This document shows positions 1-6,999 of a DNA stretch of 13,926 bases, one piece after another. Within the stretch, counting starts at the first letter, position 1; each line of letters begins with the position of its first letter. The notes beneath the pieces were generated by a model that did no database searches, was not told where the DNA came from, and was given only the letters and a program-made list of their open reading frames with translations. Source of the DNA: an uncultured Collinsella sp. (GTDB taxonomy: Bacteria; Actinomycetota; Coriobacteriia; Coriobacteriales; Coriobacteriaceae); contig UQOJ01000056.1 of the NCBI GenBank assembly GCA_900542635.1, forward strand, positions 1 through 13,926. The letters are read 5' to 3'. The translations under genes and the position numbers were made by a program.

Positions 1-43
1 TTCGCCTTAGTCTCGTGGGCTCGGAGATGTGTATAAGAGACAG
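1..43 (+). other. Illumina Nextera i7 adapter and index (artefact)
   Basis: Bases 10-43 match the 34-base Nextera read-2 transposase adapter, ending in the mosaic-end sequence AGATGTGTATAAGAGACAG. Bases 2-9 (TCGCCTTA) equal the N701 i7 index as it appears in the adapter oligo, and base 1 fits the last base of the P7 flank. The sequence is therefore library-derived, not genomic, and the biological sequence starts at base 44. The match is from memory of the published adapter; no search was run. Any ORF reading into this segment is false. Confidence 0.97.
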
Positions 44-235
44 GCGCTCAAGCTCTTCGGGAAACACGCGCGAGCAACCGGCAAGCTCGCCGTCTACATA
101 GAGCGTCACATGAATGCAGTTCGGATCCTCGTCGATGGCGTCGAACTCATTCTCGTAGCCCTGCTCGTCCATAAAAACGACGCGGCGCACCAACGCCGCA
201 TCATCAAAGCATCCCGTCTTAAGTTGAATATCCAT
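44..235 (-). CDS. GNAT family N-acetyltransferase, 5' part only (cut by contig end)
   Basis: The first 64 codons of a protein beginning MDIQLKTGCFDDAALVRRVV, read up to the adapter junction. The pattern RRVVFMDEQGYENEFDAIDEDP, followed by an IHVTLYVDGELAGCSRVF strand pair, is typical of the N-terminal half of ElaA/YjcF-type GNAT acetyltransferases (R-x-x-VF-x-x-EQG, then D-x-D-x-x-x-x-H, then a strand with 'GELAGCSR'). The acetyl-CoA-binding R/Q-x-x-G-x-G/A loop would lie in the missing C-terminal part. The ATG at 233-235 follows an AAGGGG Shine-Dalgarno at good distance. It starts 39 bases downstream of the phosphatase stop with no visible terminator, so it may be cotranscribed with the capsule cassette; a functional link is not implied. 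The substrate is unknown. Confidence 0.8.
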
Positions 236-274
236 GGCTGCCCCTTCATTCAATGCGAACGTTAGGGACAGATT

Positions 275-925
275 TTAGCGAAAATGGGCTCCGCGCACGC
301 TAAACTTCGCGCGAGCCTTCGCTAGGCAATCGTAATGACCCACGTTATGGGCATCGCTCGCGATGAAGCTGTACAGGTTCTGATCGAACAGGCGCTGTGC
401 CGGCTTTTTCTCGCGACCAAAGCGACCGCCGGCAATAAAGTCCGCCGAAGCCTGCAGTTTGCAGCCCATATCGACCAGGCGCTCCGCCACGCTTACATCC
501 TTTTGAACCGCACGATAGCGCTCAGGATGAGCGATGATCACCTGGTAGCCACGGCACTGCAAATCGTAAATCGTGTTCTCGTACTCTCTAAACGCATACG
601 CATCGGCATGCGTCGAAAGCTCGAGCAGAAACTCGTTGGTTCCATCGAAATGCAAGTGCTCCGCGGCATCGATACCAAGCTCAACGAGCTTTCGATGGTT
701 GACCTCGAAGCCCATCTGGAGCGGAAAACCGTCAGCGTTATCACGCAGCAGCTCAAAGGCATCCCACATCTTGTCGTAATCAAAATAGGGATCACGGCAG
801 TGAGGAGTGCAAACGATTCTGGTTACACCGGCCCGCTTGGCAGCCTCGAGCATCGCCAAGCTCTCATCGAGATCGGCGGCGCCGTCGTCTACACCCGGCA
901 AGATATGGCAATGAATGTCACGCAT
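275..925 (-). CDS. cpsB: PHP-domain protein-tyrosine phosphatase (CpsB/CapC/YwqE family)
   Basis: 216 residues, close to the ~240-255 typical of the family. The metal ligands of a PHP phosphoesterase are visible: HCH at residues 5-7 followed by GVDDG, TPH around 42, E74 in FEVNH, AHPER with H133, and the terminal ASDAH with D191 and H193. This family is the Mn-dependent phosphatase that removes phosphate from the tyrosine-rich tail of the partner BY-kinase, cycling capsule or exopolysaccharide assembly. It is cytoplasmic. It lies 17 bases downstream of the kinase gene and is the third gene of the wzz-kinase-phosphatase operon. The Shine-Dalgarno is weak (AAGG), which suggests translation partly coupled to the upstream gene. 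The family assignment is firm; the exact polysaccharide pathway cannot be told, because no glycosyltransferase genes are in the window. Confidence 0.92.
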   Translation of the reverse strand: MRDIHCHILPGVDDGAADLDESLAMLEAAKRAGVTRIVCTPHCRDPYFDYDKMWDAFELLRDNADGFPLQMGFEVNHRKLVELGIDAAEHLHFDGTNEFLLELSTHADAYAFREYENTIYDLQCRGYQVIIAHPERYRAVQKDVSVAERLVDMGCKLQASADFIAGGRFGREKKPAQRLFDQNLYSFIASDAHNVGHYDCLAKARAKFSVRGAHFR

Positions 926-942
926 AGGTCAGCCTTAATCAA

Positions 943-1680
943 CTAAACGTTTGCTCGGTTGGTGAAGATGCCCTTTTTGGAAGTCCCCTGATCGTCGGAG
1001 CCCTTCTTCACCTTCTTACCGTCCTTGGTGTAGTAGGAGTAGTAGTACTCGCTGGTCTCGGTCTCGCAGTAGTTCATAACGGTACCGATGAGCTTGACCT
1101 TCTCGGACTTCTTAAGCTGGCCGATAGCGTTGAGTGCCTCCTCGCGCTTGGTGAAGTCCTCGCGCACCACGAACAGCGTACCGTCGGTCAGGCTGGCAAT
1201 CTCGGCAGCATCGATGAAGGTGCCGACCGGGGGAGCATCAAAGATGACGTACTGGAACTTGGCGGACAGTGCCTTTACCAACTTGGCAAAGCGGTGAGAG
1301 ACGATGATGTCGGCAGGATTGGGAATATGCGGCTCAGCATCGAGGAAGTAGAAGTTCTTCTGACCCGTCTCGACAATTGCCTGGTCAATGGAGATCTGCT
1401 CGGAAAGGACCGCATAGAGTCCGCCGCGCGAACGAACGCCGAGCATATCGGAAAGGGACCTGCGGCGCATATCGGCCTCGACCAGGAGCACGGACTTGCC
1501 GCTCGTGGCGATTGCCTGAGCAAGGTTAATGGAAACCGTAGACTTGCCCTCGTTGGGAATCGAGGAGGTAACGGTGATGGTGCGAATGGGGTCGTCCACG
1601 CTCGCAAAGCGGATGTTGGCCAGAAGGGTCTTGGCGGCATTCTGTACAACGAGCTTATCGGTGTTCTTTGCCTTAGCCAT
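943..1680 (-). CDS. cpsD: Bacterial tyrosine kinase (CpsD/CapB/YwqD family)
   Basis: 245 residues, standard for the stand-alone cytoplasmic BY-kinase. Walker A is SIPNEGKST (about 40-48), Walker A' is VLLVEADMRRRS (about 64-75) and Walker B is VIFDAPP (about 145-151). The NPADIIVSHRF segment is the oligomerisation/substrate region usual in the family. The C-terminus holds a tyrosine cluster (Y212-214, Y216, Y217), the autophosphorylation tail that the neighbouring phosphatase would act on. The ATP-binding half has no membrane segment and should be activated by the cytoplasmic tail of the Wzz-type protein encoded just upstream. The start codon lies 2 bases after the stop of that gene, and a strong Shine-Dalgarno (AAAGGTGG) sits within the end of it, so the two are probably translationally coupled. 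Confidence 0.95.
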   Translation of the reverse strand: MAKAKNTDKLVVQNAAKTLLANIRFASVDDPIRTITVTSSIPNEGKSTVSINLAQAIATSGKSVLLVEADMRRRSLSDMLGVRSRGGLYAVLSEQISIDQAIVETGQKNFYFLDAEPHIPNPADIIVSHRFAKLVKALSAKFQYVIFDAPPVGTFIDAAEIASLTDGTLFVVREDFTKREEALNAIGQLKKSEKVKLIGTVMNYCETETSEYYYSYYTKDGKKVKKGSDDQGTSKKGIFTNRANV

Positions 1681-1682
1681 GC

Positions 1683-2339
1683 CTATTTACCACCTTTCAT
1701 AGCCGGAATTCGGCCAACAACGGGAATGCCCAGGAGCTCTTCTGCCTCTTCGGCACCGCGGATGCGGGTATTGAGCATGTCTGCCAAAACGACATAGGCA
1801 ACTGCGATAAAGATACCGGCGAGGAACGCGACAGCAACGTACAGCGTGCGCTTGGGGCCGCTGGGGACTTCGGGAGTCTTAGCCTCGTCGATAACGTTGA
1901 TGCTCTGGGCAGCGCCGACGTTCTGAGCGACCGTACTCACCGAGCTGGCCATGGCCTTTGCGACCTTAGCCGTCTCCTTGGCATCGGTGCCGGTAACCGA
2001 AAGCGTAATGACACGCGTGGTGGTCTCGGAGGAAACAGACACCTTGTAGTCATCCAGGTCAGCAAGGCCCAGCTCATTGGCAGCACCGCTCTTAACGCTA
2101 TCGCTATCCAGCAGCGTGGCGATATCGTTGGAAAGCATCTGGCTCGCCGAGAGATCGTTGTAGCTCATCTGACCGCTATCGTCGGTTTTGGCGAGAATGT
2201 ACATGCTCGTCGTCGCGGTGTAGGTGTTGTCCATCGCAACAAAGGACACGATGCCCATTGCGATCGCGCAGACCACCGGAAGGGTGATGACCAGCTGAAG
2301 GTGCTTTTTGAGCAGCTGGAACAGTTCGAGAAGGGTCAT
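1683..2339 (-). CDS. cpsC: Polysaccharide copolymerase / kinase modulator (Wzz-type, CpsC/YveK family)
   Basis: 218 residues with a Wzz topology. There is a short cytoplasmic N-terminus (LLELFQLLKKHLQLV), a transmembrane segment at about 16-36, an extracytoplasmic domain with the usual Y-T-A-T opening strand (about 39-45), a proline-rich TPEVPSGPKR motif and a second transmembrane segment at about 165-187. A cytoplasmic tail (RIRGAEEAEELLGIPVVGRIP) follows, the segment that in this family docks to and activates the BY-kinase. It is the first gene of the cassette. Its role is to set polymer chain length and relay export state to the kinase. The ATG is preceded by AAAGG eight bases upstream. 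No polymerase, flippase or transferase genes are visible nearby. Confidence 0.92.
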   Translation of the reverse strand: MTLLELFQLLKKHLQLVITLPVVCAIAMGIVSFVAMDNTYTATTSMYILAKTDDSGQMSYNDLSASQMLSNDIATLLDSDSVKSGAANELGLADLDDYKVSVSSETTTRVITLSVTGTDAKETAKVAKAMASSVSTVAQNVGAAQSINVIDEAKTPEVPSGPKRTLYVAVAFLAGIFIAVAYVVLADMLNTRIRGAEEAEELLGIPVVGRIPAMKGGK

Positions 2340-2417
2340 GCAGCTTGCCTTTCATTTCCCCAGTTCGGATTGACAAAACTGTCCGTATGTTATCGCATCT
2401 TTTTACCGAGACCAAAC

Positions 2418-2448
2418 TCTATACATAAGAAACAGGCTCTCCTGTAAA
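2418..2448 (-). promoter_or_regulatory. Candidate promoter of the capsule-control operon, with overlapping dyad
   Basis: On the minus strand TTTACA (2443-2448, five of six matches to the -35 consensus) is followed after 17 bases by TGTATA, or after 19 by TATAGA. A dyad ACAGG-AGAG-CCTGT (2432-2445) overlaps the -35 element and could be an operator or a small attenuating hairpin. The leader to the wzz-type ATG would be about 70 bases. This rests on motif inspection only. Confidence 0.35.
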
Positions 2449-2470
2449 AATGTCGGAAGCAATCGTAAAA

Positions 2471-2509
2471 TTGCACAACAACGCCGCACCCGAAAGTCAA
2501 ATGCGGCGT
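2471..2509 (-). terminator. Terminator downstream of the histidine kinase
   Basis: Perfect 8-bp stem (arms 2481-2488 and 2502-2509) with a 13-base loop, followed on the minus strand by a T-rich but interrupted tract (TGTTGTGCAATTTTA). It lies 26 bases after the kinase stop codon and ahead of the capsule operon promoter, so it separates the two minus-strand units. The weak T tract lowers confidence. Confidence 0.55.
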
Positions 2510-2534
2510 CTACATCAATATCTATGCTGTATCG

Positions 2535-3959
2535 CTATGCGAATGGCTCGTCCTGCTGTATGGGAAACGTCACCGTAATGGTGGTTCCCACACCCAACTC
2601 GCTCGACAAATCGAGCGTGGCGTGATGATACAGGGCCGCATGCTTGACAATGGCAAGCCCCAGACCGGTTCCGCCGCGTGCCTTGGACCTACTCTTGTCC
2701 ACGCGATAGAACCGCTCAAATACCTTGCCCTGTTCTTCAGGCGCGATACCGATTCCCGTGTCGGCGACCGCAAGGAACGGATGGCCTTCGTCGTTGGTGC
2801 CGCACTGCAGCGTAACCGTACCGCCGGGTCGATTGTAGCGGATGGCGTTGCTTGCCAAATTATAGATGAGCTCGTCAATCAAGCGCGACACGCCCTCGAT
2901 GACCACAGGCTTGGTCTCATGACTTATCGTCACATTCGCCTGACGGGCGACCTGTTCAAGACGCTGCTCGACCGCGTAGATGGCACGCGAGAGCTCAATA
3001 GGCTCCGTGGACCCAATGGGCACCGCCTCGCCCTCAGCTGCACGCTCGGCCTCGTCCAAGTTAGACAGCGTAAGGATATCGTTGACAAGCGCTGCCAAGC
3101 GGCCCGCCTCACGATAGATGCGACCGCCAAAGTTGCGCAGGTCGCCCTCGCCCTCGACCATGCCGTTTGCGATGAGCTCGGCATAGCCCGAAATCGCCGT
3201 AAGCGGCGTCTTGAGCTCATGGGTGATATTCGCCGTGAACTCGCGGCGCATACGGTCGTTGTCCGCCAGCACCGCCATTTGGCGCTTGAGCTCCTGGCGC
3301 TGCGACTCAATACGCTCAAGCATGGGGACCATCTCGGCATAGGCGTGCTCATAGCTACGGCGTGGGTGGTCCAAATCCACCTCTTGCAAAGGCGCGATGA
3401 TGGCACGGGACTCGCGGCGCGCCATAAAAAACGAGAGTACCGCACCCGCTGCTGCGATAAGCAGCATCGGCGCCACCATCGACAGCAAAATCGCCGCAAC
3501 GCCAGGCTGGGCCTGCGCCAAGCGGACAACCTGGCCGTTATCAAGGGCGACGGCGCGATACAGCATAATCTCGTCGAGCGTAGAGCTTGCGCGCTCCGCG
3601 GAACCCGAACCACTCTCAAAGGCCTCGATGACCTCGGGGCGATCGCCATGGTTGGGCAGTGTGGAAGGCGACGCCTCGTTGTCGTAGGCAACCGATCCAT
3701 CCTTGTTAATCAGCGTGATGCGCAAGTCCTCTCGATCGAGGCTACGCAAGAACGGGATGGGCTCCTGCTGCTCGTCGAGGGCGGCAGCAATGAGCTCGGT
3801 TTCTTGCGCTAGGTTGGCACTCGTGGCATCCGCCAAGGTGTTTTGCACAAAGAACGCACCCAGCACCGTAAACGCCACGATAACCGCCATGGCGCAGACA
3901 AAGATCGTCACAAAAACGCGGTGCGACAGCGTATGTTTTCCCTGGGGGGCGAAGACCAC
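2535..3959 (-). CDS. phoR: Sensor histidine kinase, PhoR-like
   Basis: 474 residues. An N-terminal transmembrane segment (about 17-38) is followed by an extracytoplasmic domain of about 115 residues containing an ITLINKDGSVAYDN PAS-like strand pair. A second membrane segment lies at about 154-179. Then come a helical linker (about 205-240), the H-box with FTANITHELKTPL and phospho-acceptor H247, the N-box LIYNLASNAIRYN (N367, N371), G1 DTGIGIAP (400-407) and G2 GGTGLGLAIVKH. It is a membrane-bound sensor that phosphorylates the regulator encoded immediately upstream. The start is GTG, three bases after the regulator stop, with GAGGAG inside the regulator's end. The PhoR call rests on domain layout plus the adjacent pstB and PhoB-type regulator. 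Sensing is inferred, since phosphate signals usually reach PhoR through PstSCAB-PhoU. Confidence 0.85.
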   Translation of the reverse strand: MVFAPQGKHTLSHRVFVTIFVCAMAVIVAFTVLGAFFVQNTLADATSANLAQETELIAAALDEQQEPIPFLRSLDREDLRITLINKDGSVAYDNEASPSTLPNHGDRPEVIEAFESGSGSAERASSTLDEIMLYRAVALDNGQVVRLAQAQPGVAAILLSMVAPMLLIAAAGAVLSFFMARRESRAIIAPLQEVDLDHPRRSYEHAYAEMVPMLERIESQRQELKRQMAVLADNDRMRREFTANITHELKTPLTAISGYAELIANGMVEGEGDLRNFGGRIYREAGRLAALVNDILTLSNLDEAERAAEGEAVPIGSTEPIELSRAIYAVEQRLEQVARQANVTISHETKPVVIEGVSRLIDELIYNLASNAIRYNRPGGTVTLQCGTNDEGHPFLAVADTGIGIAPEEQGKVFERFYRVDKSRSKARGGTGLGLAIVKHAALYHHATLDLSSELGVGTTITVTFPIQQDEPFA

Positions 3960-3962
3960 GGG

Positions 3963-4691
3963 TTACTCCTCCGATGCGGTGGCCGCGGTGTCGTCACCTT
4001 CGGCACCATCACCGGCAGAAGGCTCGGCCAAGCGGTAGCCCACGCCGCGCACGGTCTCGATGGCGCTGGCATGCTCGCCCAGTTTTTGGCGAAGCGTCTG
4101 CACGTGCACGTCAACGGTGCGCGAACCGCCGTCGAAGTCCCAGCCCCACACGCTCTGCAGCAACGACTCGCGGGTAAAGACCACGCCGGGCTTGCGCATG
4201 AGGTACTCGAGCAGGTCGAACTCGCGCAGGGTGAGCTTAAGCGACTCGCCGGCAACAGTCACCTCACGATGGCTGGGCGAGAGCACGATGTCGCCCACGC
4301 TGAGCACATCGCTTGCCTGTTTGACCATGCCGCCGCGACGCAGCAGTGCGCGGCAGCGGCTGGCGAGCTCCATGAGCGAAAACGGCTTAGTCAGGTAATC
4401 GTCGGCACCGCCATCGAGCGCCATCACCTTGTCGAGCTCGGTATCCTTGGCGGTAAGCATCATGATGGGCACCGTCGCCGTCAGGCGATCGGCACGCAGT
4501 CGACGCATAATCGCCAAGCCATCGGTATCGGGCAGCATGATGTCGAGCAGGACGGCATCGGGTACCCGTCGCGCCACGGCAGCCTTAAACTCACCGTCGC
4601 ACGAAAAGCCTTCGGCCTCAATCCCCTGCTTGCGCAGCGCATAGACCGTCAAATCCCTGATGTTGTCATCGTCCTCGACGTAATAGATCAT
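3963..4691 (-). CDS. phoB: OmpR/PhoB-type response regulator
   Basis: 242 residues from the chosen ATG. The receiver domain has the acidic pocket EDDD (6-9), phospho-acceptor D50 in LLDIMLPD, the T80 switch position and K102 in LTKPF. The winged-helix DNA-binding domain holds LTLREFDLLEYL, then SVWGWDF and SRTVDVHVQTLRQKL, ending in VRGVGYRL. An acidic Glu/Ala/Asp tail of about 20 residues follows the usual end. The ORF can be extended 8 codons upstream, but the internal ATG at 4689-4691 has an AAGGGG Shine-Dalgarno and starts exactly where the family starts (MIYYVEDD). It is paired with the histidine kinase and lies downstream of pstB, so it is probably the phosphate-starvation regulator. 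VicR/other OmpR members look similar, so the substrate regulon is inferred. Confidence 0.87.
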   Translation of the reverse strand: MIYYVEDDDNIRDLTVYALRKQGIEAEGFSCDGEFKAAVARRVPDAVLLDIMLPDTDGLAIMRRLRADRLTATVPIMMLTAKDTELDKVMALDGGADDYLTKPFSLMELASRCRALLRRGGMVKQASDVLSVGDIVLSPSHREVTVAGESLKLTLREFDLLEYLMRKPGVVFTRESLLQSVWGWDFDGGSRTVDVHVQTLRQKLGEHASAIETVRGVGYRLAEPSAGDGAEGDDTAATASEE

Positions 4692-4731
4692 GTTGAACCC
4701 CTTTGCGGCCGGCATGACCGCATCTTAACCC

Positions 4732-4745
4732 TAAAGGTACCTTTA
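4732..4745. promoter_or_regulatory. 14-bp perfect palindrome in the pstB-phoB gap
   Basis: TAAAGGTACCTTTA is self-complementary over all 14 bases and sits 41 bases before the regulator start and 10 bases after the pstB stop. It could be an operator for a dimeric regulator. No good -35/-10 pair is obvious around it, and it is too short and lacks a T tract for a terminator. Confidence 0.35.
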
Positions 4746-4755
4746 CTAGATGGTA

Positions 4756-5631
4756 TCAGCCAAAACGCCCCGTCAAATAATCCGCCGTGCGCGGATCGGT
4801 CGGATTCTTGAAGAGTTGCGCGGTGGGCGCGTGCTCCACCAGCTCACCCAGCAAAAAGAATGCGACCGAATCGGAGATACGCGCCGCCTGCTGCATATTG
4901 TGCGTAACGACCACGAGCGTGCAGGTCTCTTTGAGCTCGCAGGCCAGCTGCTCCACCACCAGCGTCGACACAGGATCGAGTGCCGAGGTCGGCTCGTCCA
5001 TCAGCAGAATGTCGGGCTGCACGGCAAGTGCGCGGGCGATGCACAGACGCTGCTGCTGGCCGCCCGAAAGACCCAGACCCGACTCTTTGAGCTTGTCCTT
5101 GGCCTCGTCCCACAGGGCGGCGCGTCGCAGGGAGTCTTCGACCAGCTCGTCGAGCACGACGCGATCGCGCACTCCCATACCGCGCGGCCCATAGGCGACG
5201 TTGTCGTAGATGCTCATGGGAAACGGGTTGGGGCGCTGGAACACCATGCCCACGCGCCGGCGAAGGCGGCAGATGTCGTAGTCGCCCAGGATATCTTGAC
5301 CATCGAGCGCAATCTTGCCCTCGATTCGGCAGTCCTTGATGCCGTCGTTCATGCGGTTAAAGCAGCGCAGCAACGTGGACTTTCCGCAGCCCGAAGGCCC
5401 GATGAACGAGGTAATCTGCTTGTCGCGGATCTTGATATTCACGTCCTTGAGCGCATGGTGGTCGCCATAGAACAGGTCGAGGCCCTCAACATCGATTCGC
5501 GTCGGCGAGGCGGCAAGATCCTCTGCCGTGGGGCGAGTCGCATCCCCAACCTCGCGCTCGTGCGCGGCCTCGGCCTGCGCTTTCATGAGTTCTTCAAGCT
5601 CCGTGGGCTCCACAGCCGCAGCAGCCGTCAT
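4756..5631 (-). CDS. pstB: Phosphate ABC transporter ATP-binding protein PstB
   Basis: 291 residues from the chosen start. Walker A is GPSGCGKST (78-86), followed by LLRCFNRMND, which is diagnostic of PstB. Next are the Q-loop region VFQRPNPFPMSIYDNVAYGPR, the signature LSGGQQQR (188-195), Walker B ILLMDEPTSALDP (about 208-220) and switch H244 in VVTHNM. It powers PstCA-mediated phosphate import from the inner membrane face. An N-terminal extension of about 45 residues, rich in Ala and Glu, precedes the core. A GTG at 5644-5646 is possible, but the ATG at 5629-5631 has GGAGG eight bases upstream and is preferred. Unusually, pstS, pstC, pstA and phoU are not adjacent: the upstream neighbour is an unrelated histidine kinase and the downstream pair is PhoB/PhoR-like. 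Confidence 0.96.
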   Translation of the reverse strand: MTAAAAVEPTELEELMKAQAEAAHEREVGDATRPTAEDLAASPTRIDVEGLDLFYGDHHALKDVNIKIRDKQITSFIGPSGCGKSTLLRCFNRMNDGIKDCRIEGKIALDGQDILGDYDICRLRRRVGMVFQRPNPFPMSIYDNVAYGPRGMGVRDRVVLDELVEDSLRRAALWDEAKDKLKESGLGLSGGQQQRLCIARALAVQPDILLMDEPTSALDPVSTLVVEQLACELKETCTLVVVTHNMQQAARISDSVAFFLLGELVEHAPTAQLFKNPTDPRTADYLTGRFG

Positions 5632-5646
5632 ACCGCATACCTCCAC

Positions 5647-5723
5647 ATCGATATCAATTCAGCAGTATCGATAGTAGGAATCGCGGCTCATATGCACGTG
5701 AGCGCATTGTCAAGTGTTTGTAA
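5647..5723 (-). promoter_or_regulatory. pstB upstream region with direct and inverted repeats
   Basis: On the minus strand CTTACAA and CTTGACA are spaced 10 bases apart (5718-5723 and 5708-5713 cores), resembling the paired TTnACA half-sites of Gram-positive PHO boxes, although the usual period is 11. TTGACA can also serve as a -35 element, with a weak TATGAG 15 bases on. Closer to the gene, ATCGATA (5647-5653) and TATCGAT (5666-5672) form an inverted repeat with a 12-base spacer, ending 15 bases before the start codon. The function of both is inferred. Confidence 0.35.
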
Positions 5724-5734
5724 GGGCACACTGG

Positions 5735-6973
5735 CTATGCGGCGGGCAGCTCGATGGTGAATATCGTGTGTTCGGGCGTCGATTCACATGCAACGGTACC
5801 GCCGTGCGCGCATACGATCTCCTTGGCGATGGCAAGCCCCAGTCCAGCGCCGCCGCGATTGGTCGCACGCGCCGCATCCAGGCGATAGAACTTCTCAAAG
5901 ATCACCTTGAGCTTTGCCTCAGGGATGGGATCGCCCTGATTGATAAAGCGCACGCGCACGCCACCGCCGTCCCGGCGTCTGGCCTCGATCGTGATGGTCG
6001 AGCCCTCATAGCTATAGGCAATAGCGTTTTTCATGATATTGTTGAACACGCGAGCCATTTTGTCGCCATCCACGAGCACCGTCAGGTCCTCGCGAATATC
6101 AACTTGGACTTCCTTATGCTGCTCGTTGAGGATGGGATAGAACTCGTCAGTCACCTGAGCCAGCAGCAACCCCAGATCAACATAGCCGCGCGTGAGCACG
6201 ATATCGTGGAAGTCAAAGCGCGTGATATCGAAGAACTCTTCGATGAGCGTATCGAGCCGGTGCGCCTTGTCGAGCGCCACGCCCGTAAAGTGCGCACGTT
6301 GCTCAACCGGCAGCTCGGGAGCCTCTTGCAGCAGCGAAAGATAGCCCACCACACTGGCAAGCGGGGTGCGTAGGTCATGTGCCAAGTACGTGACCAAATC
6401 GTCCTTGCGATGCGACTCGTCACGCAGAGCTTGCTGCACCTTGCGCTCACGGTCACGCACGCGGTTAAGGGCGCCCTCGACCTCCAAGAAGTCGCCGTCG
6501 ATGTTATCCCAGGTGTCGGGGTGATCGATCAGGCGATCTTGAATACGAGCGGCCAGCACACAATCGGCATGCTGCTCGCCCTGCTCGTAGCCCTGGTAGT
6601 ACAGGGCGCGGCCACACAAGAACAGCACGCACGCGGCAAGCGCCAGCACAAAGCCAAGCATGTTGAATACAAAGCCGGCATCGAACAGCACCGGCCCTTC
6701 GATGCCGCCGAGCGCCATGGCGCCAATCGCCAACGTCATGGCCCACGCGGCGCCGCCAATCACCACGCAGCGGCACACGATCTCAAATCGATCGATCAGC
6801 AAAAAGCCGACAAGCAGCACCGCCAAGATTCCGACGATGTTGTCGATGCCAATCAGCAGCAGGCTCAGCAAAAAGAGCAGCACCGTTGCAAGCGCGCGGT
6901 TGTCGACGACCGACCTCACGTATTCAAAGAGCCGATCGGGCACCTCGAACGCTTGCCTATCGTCTTTTGTCAT
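5735..6973 (-). CDS. VanS-like sensor histidine kinase with four-helix membrane domain
   Basis: 412 residues. The N-terminal half holds about four hydrophobic helices (about 28-43, 46-61, 68-90, 96-121) with almost no external loop. A linker (about 125-190) leads to the H-box YLAHDLRTPLASVVGYLSLL with H199, which is the VanS-type form. The N-box is NNIMKNAIAYSYEG (N312, N316). G1 reads INQGDPIP: the usual DTG is NQG, as in many VanS relatives. The F-box IFEKFYRLD and G2 GGAGLGLAIAKE follow. It should phosphorylate the VanR-like regulator encoded 26 bases upstream. The absence of an extracellular domain suggests sensing within the membrane (intramembrane-sensing class) rather than direct binding of a large ligand outside. 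It starts at ATG with GAGGATC upstream. No vanHAX genes are present, so it is not evidence of vancomycin resistance. Confidence 0.88.
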   Translation of the reverse strand: MTKDDRQAFEVPDRLFEYVRSVVDNRALATVLLFLLSLLLIGIDNIVGILAVLLVGFLLIDRFEIVCRCVVIGGAAWAMTLAIGAMALGGIEGPVLFDAGFVFNMLGFVLALAACVLFLCGRALYYQGYEQGEQHADCVLAARIQDRLIDHPDTWDNIDGDFLEVEGALNRVRDRERKVQQALRDESHRKDDLVTYLAHDLRTPLASVVGYLSLLQEAPELPVEQRAHFTGVALDKAHRLDTLIEEFFDITRFDFHDIVLTRGYVDLGLLLAQVTDEFYPILNEQHKEVQVDIREDLTVLVDGDKMARVFNNIMKNAIAYSYEGSTITIEARRRDGGGVRVRFINQGDPIPEAKLKVIFEKFYRLDAARATNRGGAGLGLAIAKEIVCAHGGTVACESTPEHTIFTIELPAA

Positions 6974-6999
6974 ATCAAGATCCTCACAAGCGAAAAGCG

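Noticed and set aside
29..265. Plus-strand ORF at the left edge
   Set aside because: It begins inside the adapter and is antisense to the GNAT gene, which has a good ribosome binding site and family pattern.
2622..3812. Long plus-strand open frame opposite the PhoR-like kinase, and similar shadows elsewhere
   Set aside because: High-GC codon bias opens the opposite frames. The translations lack domains, and the minus-strand genes carry complete conserved motifs.
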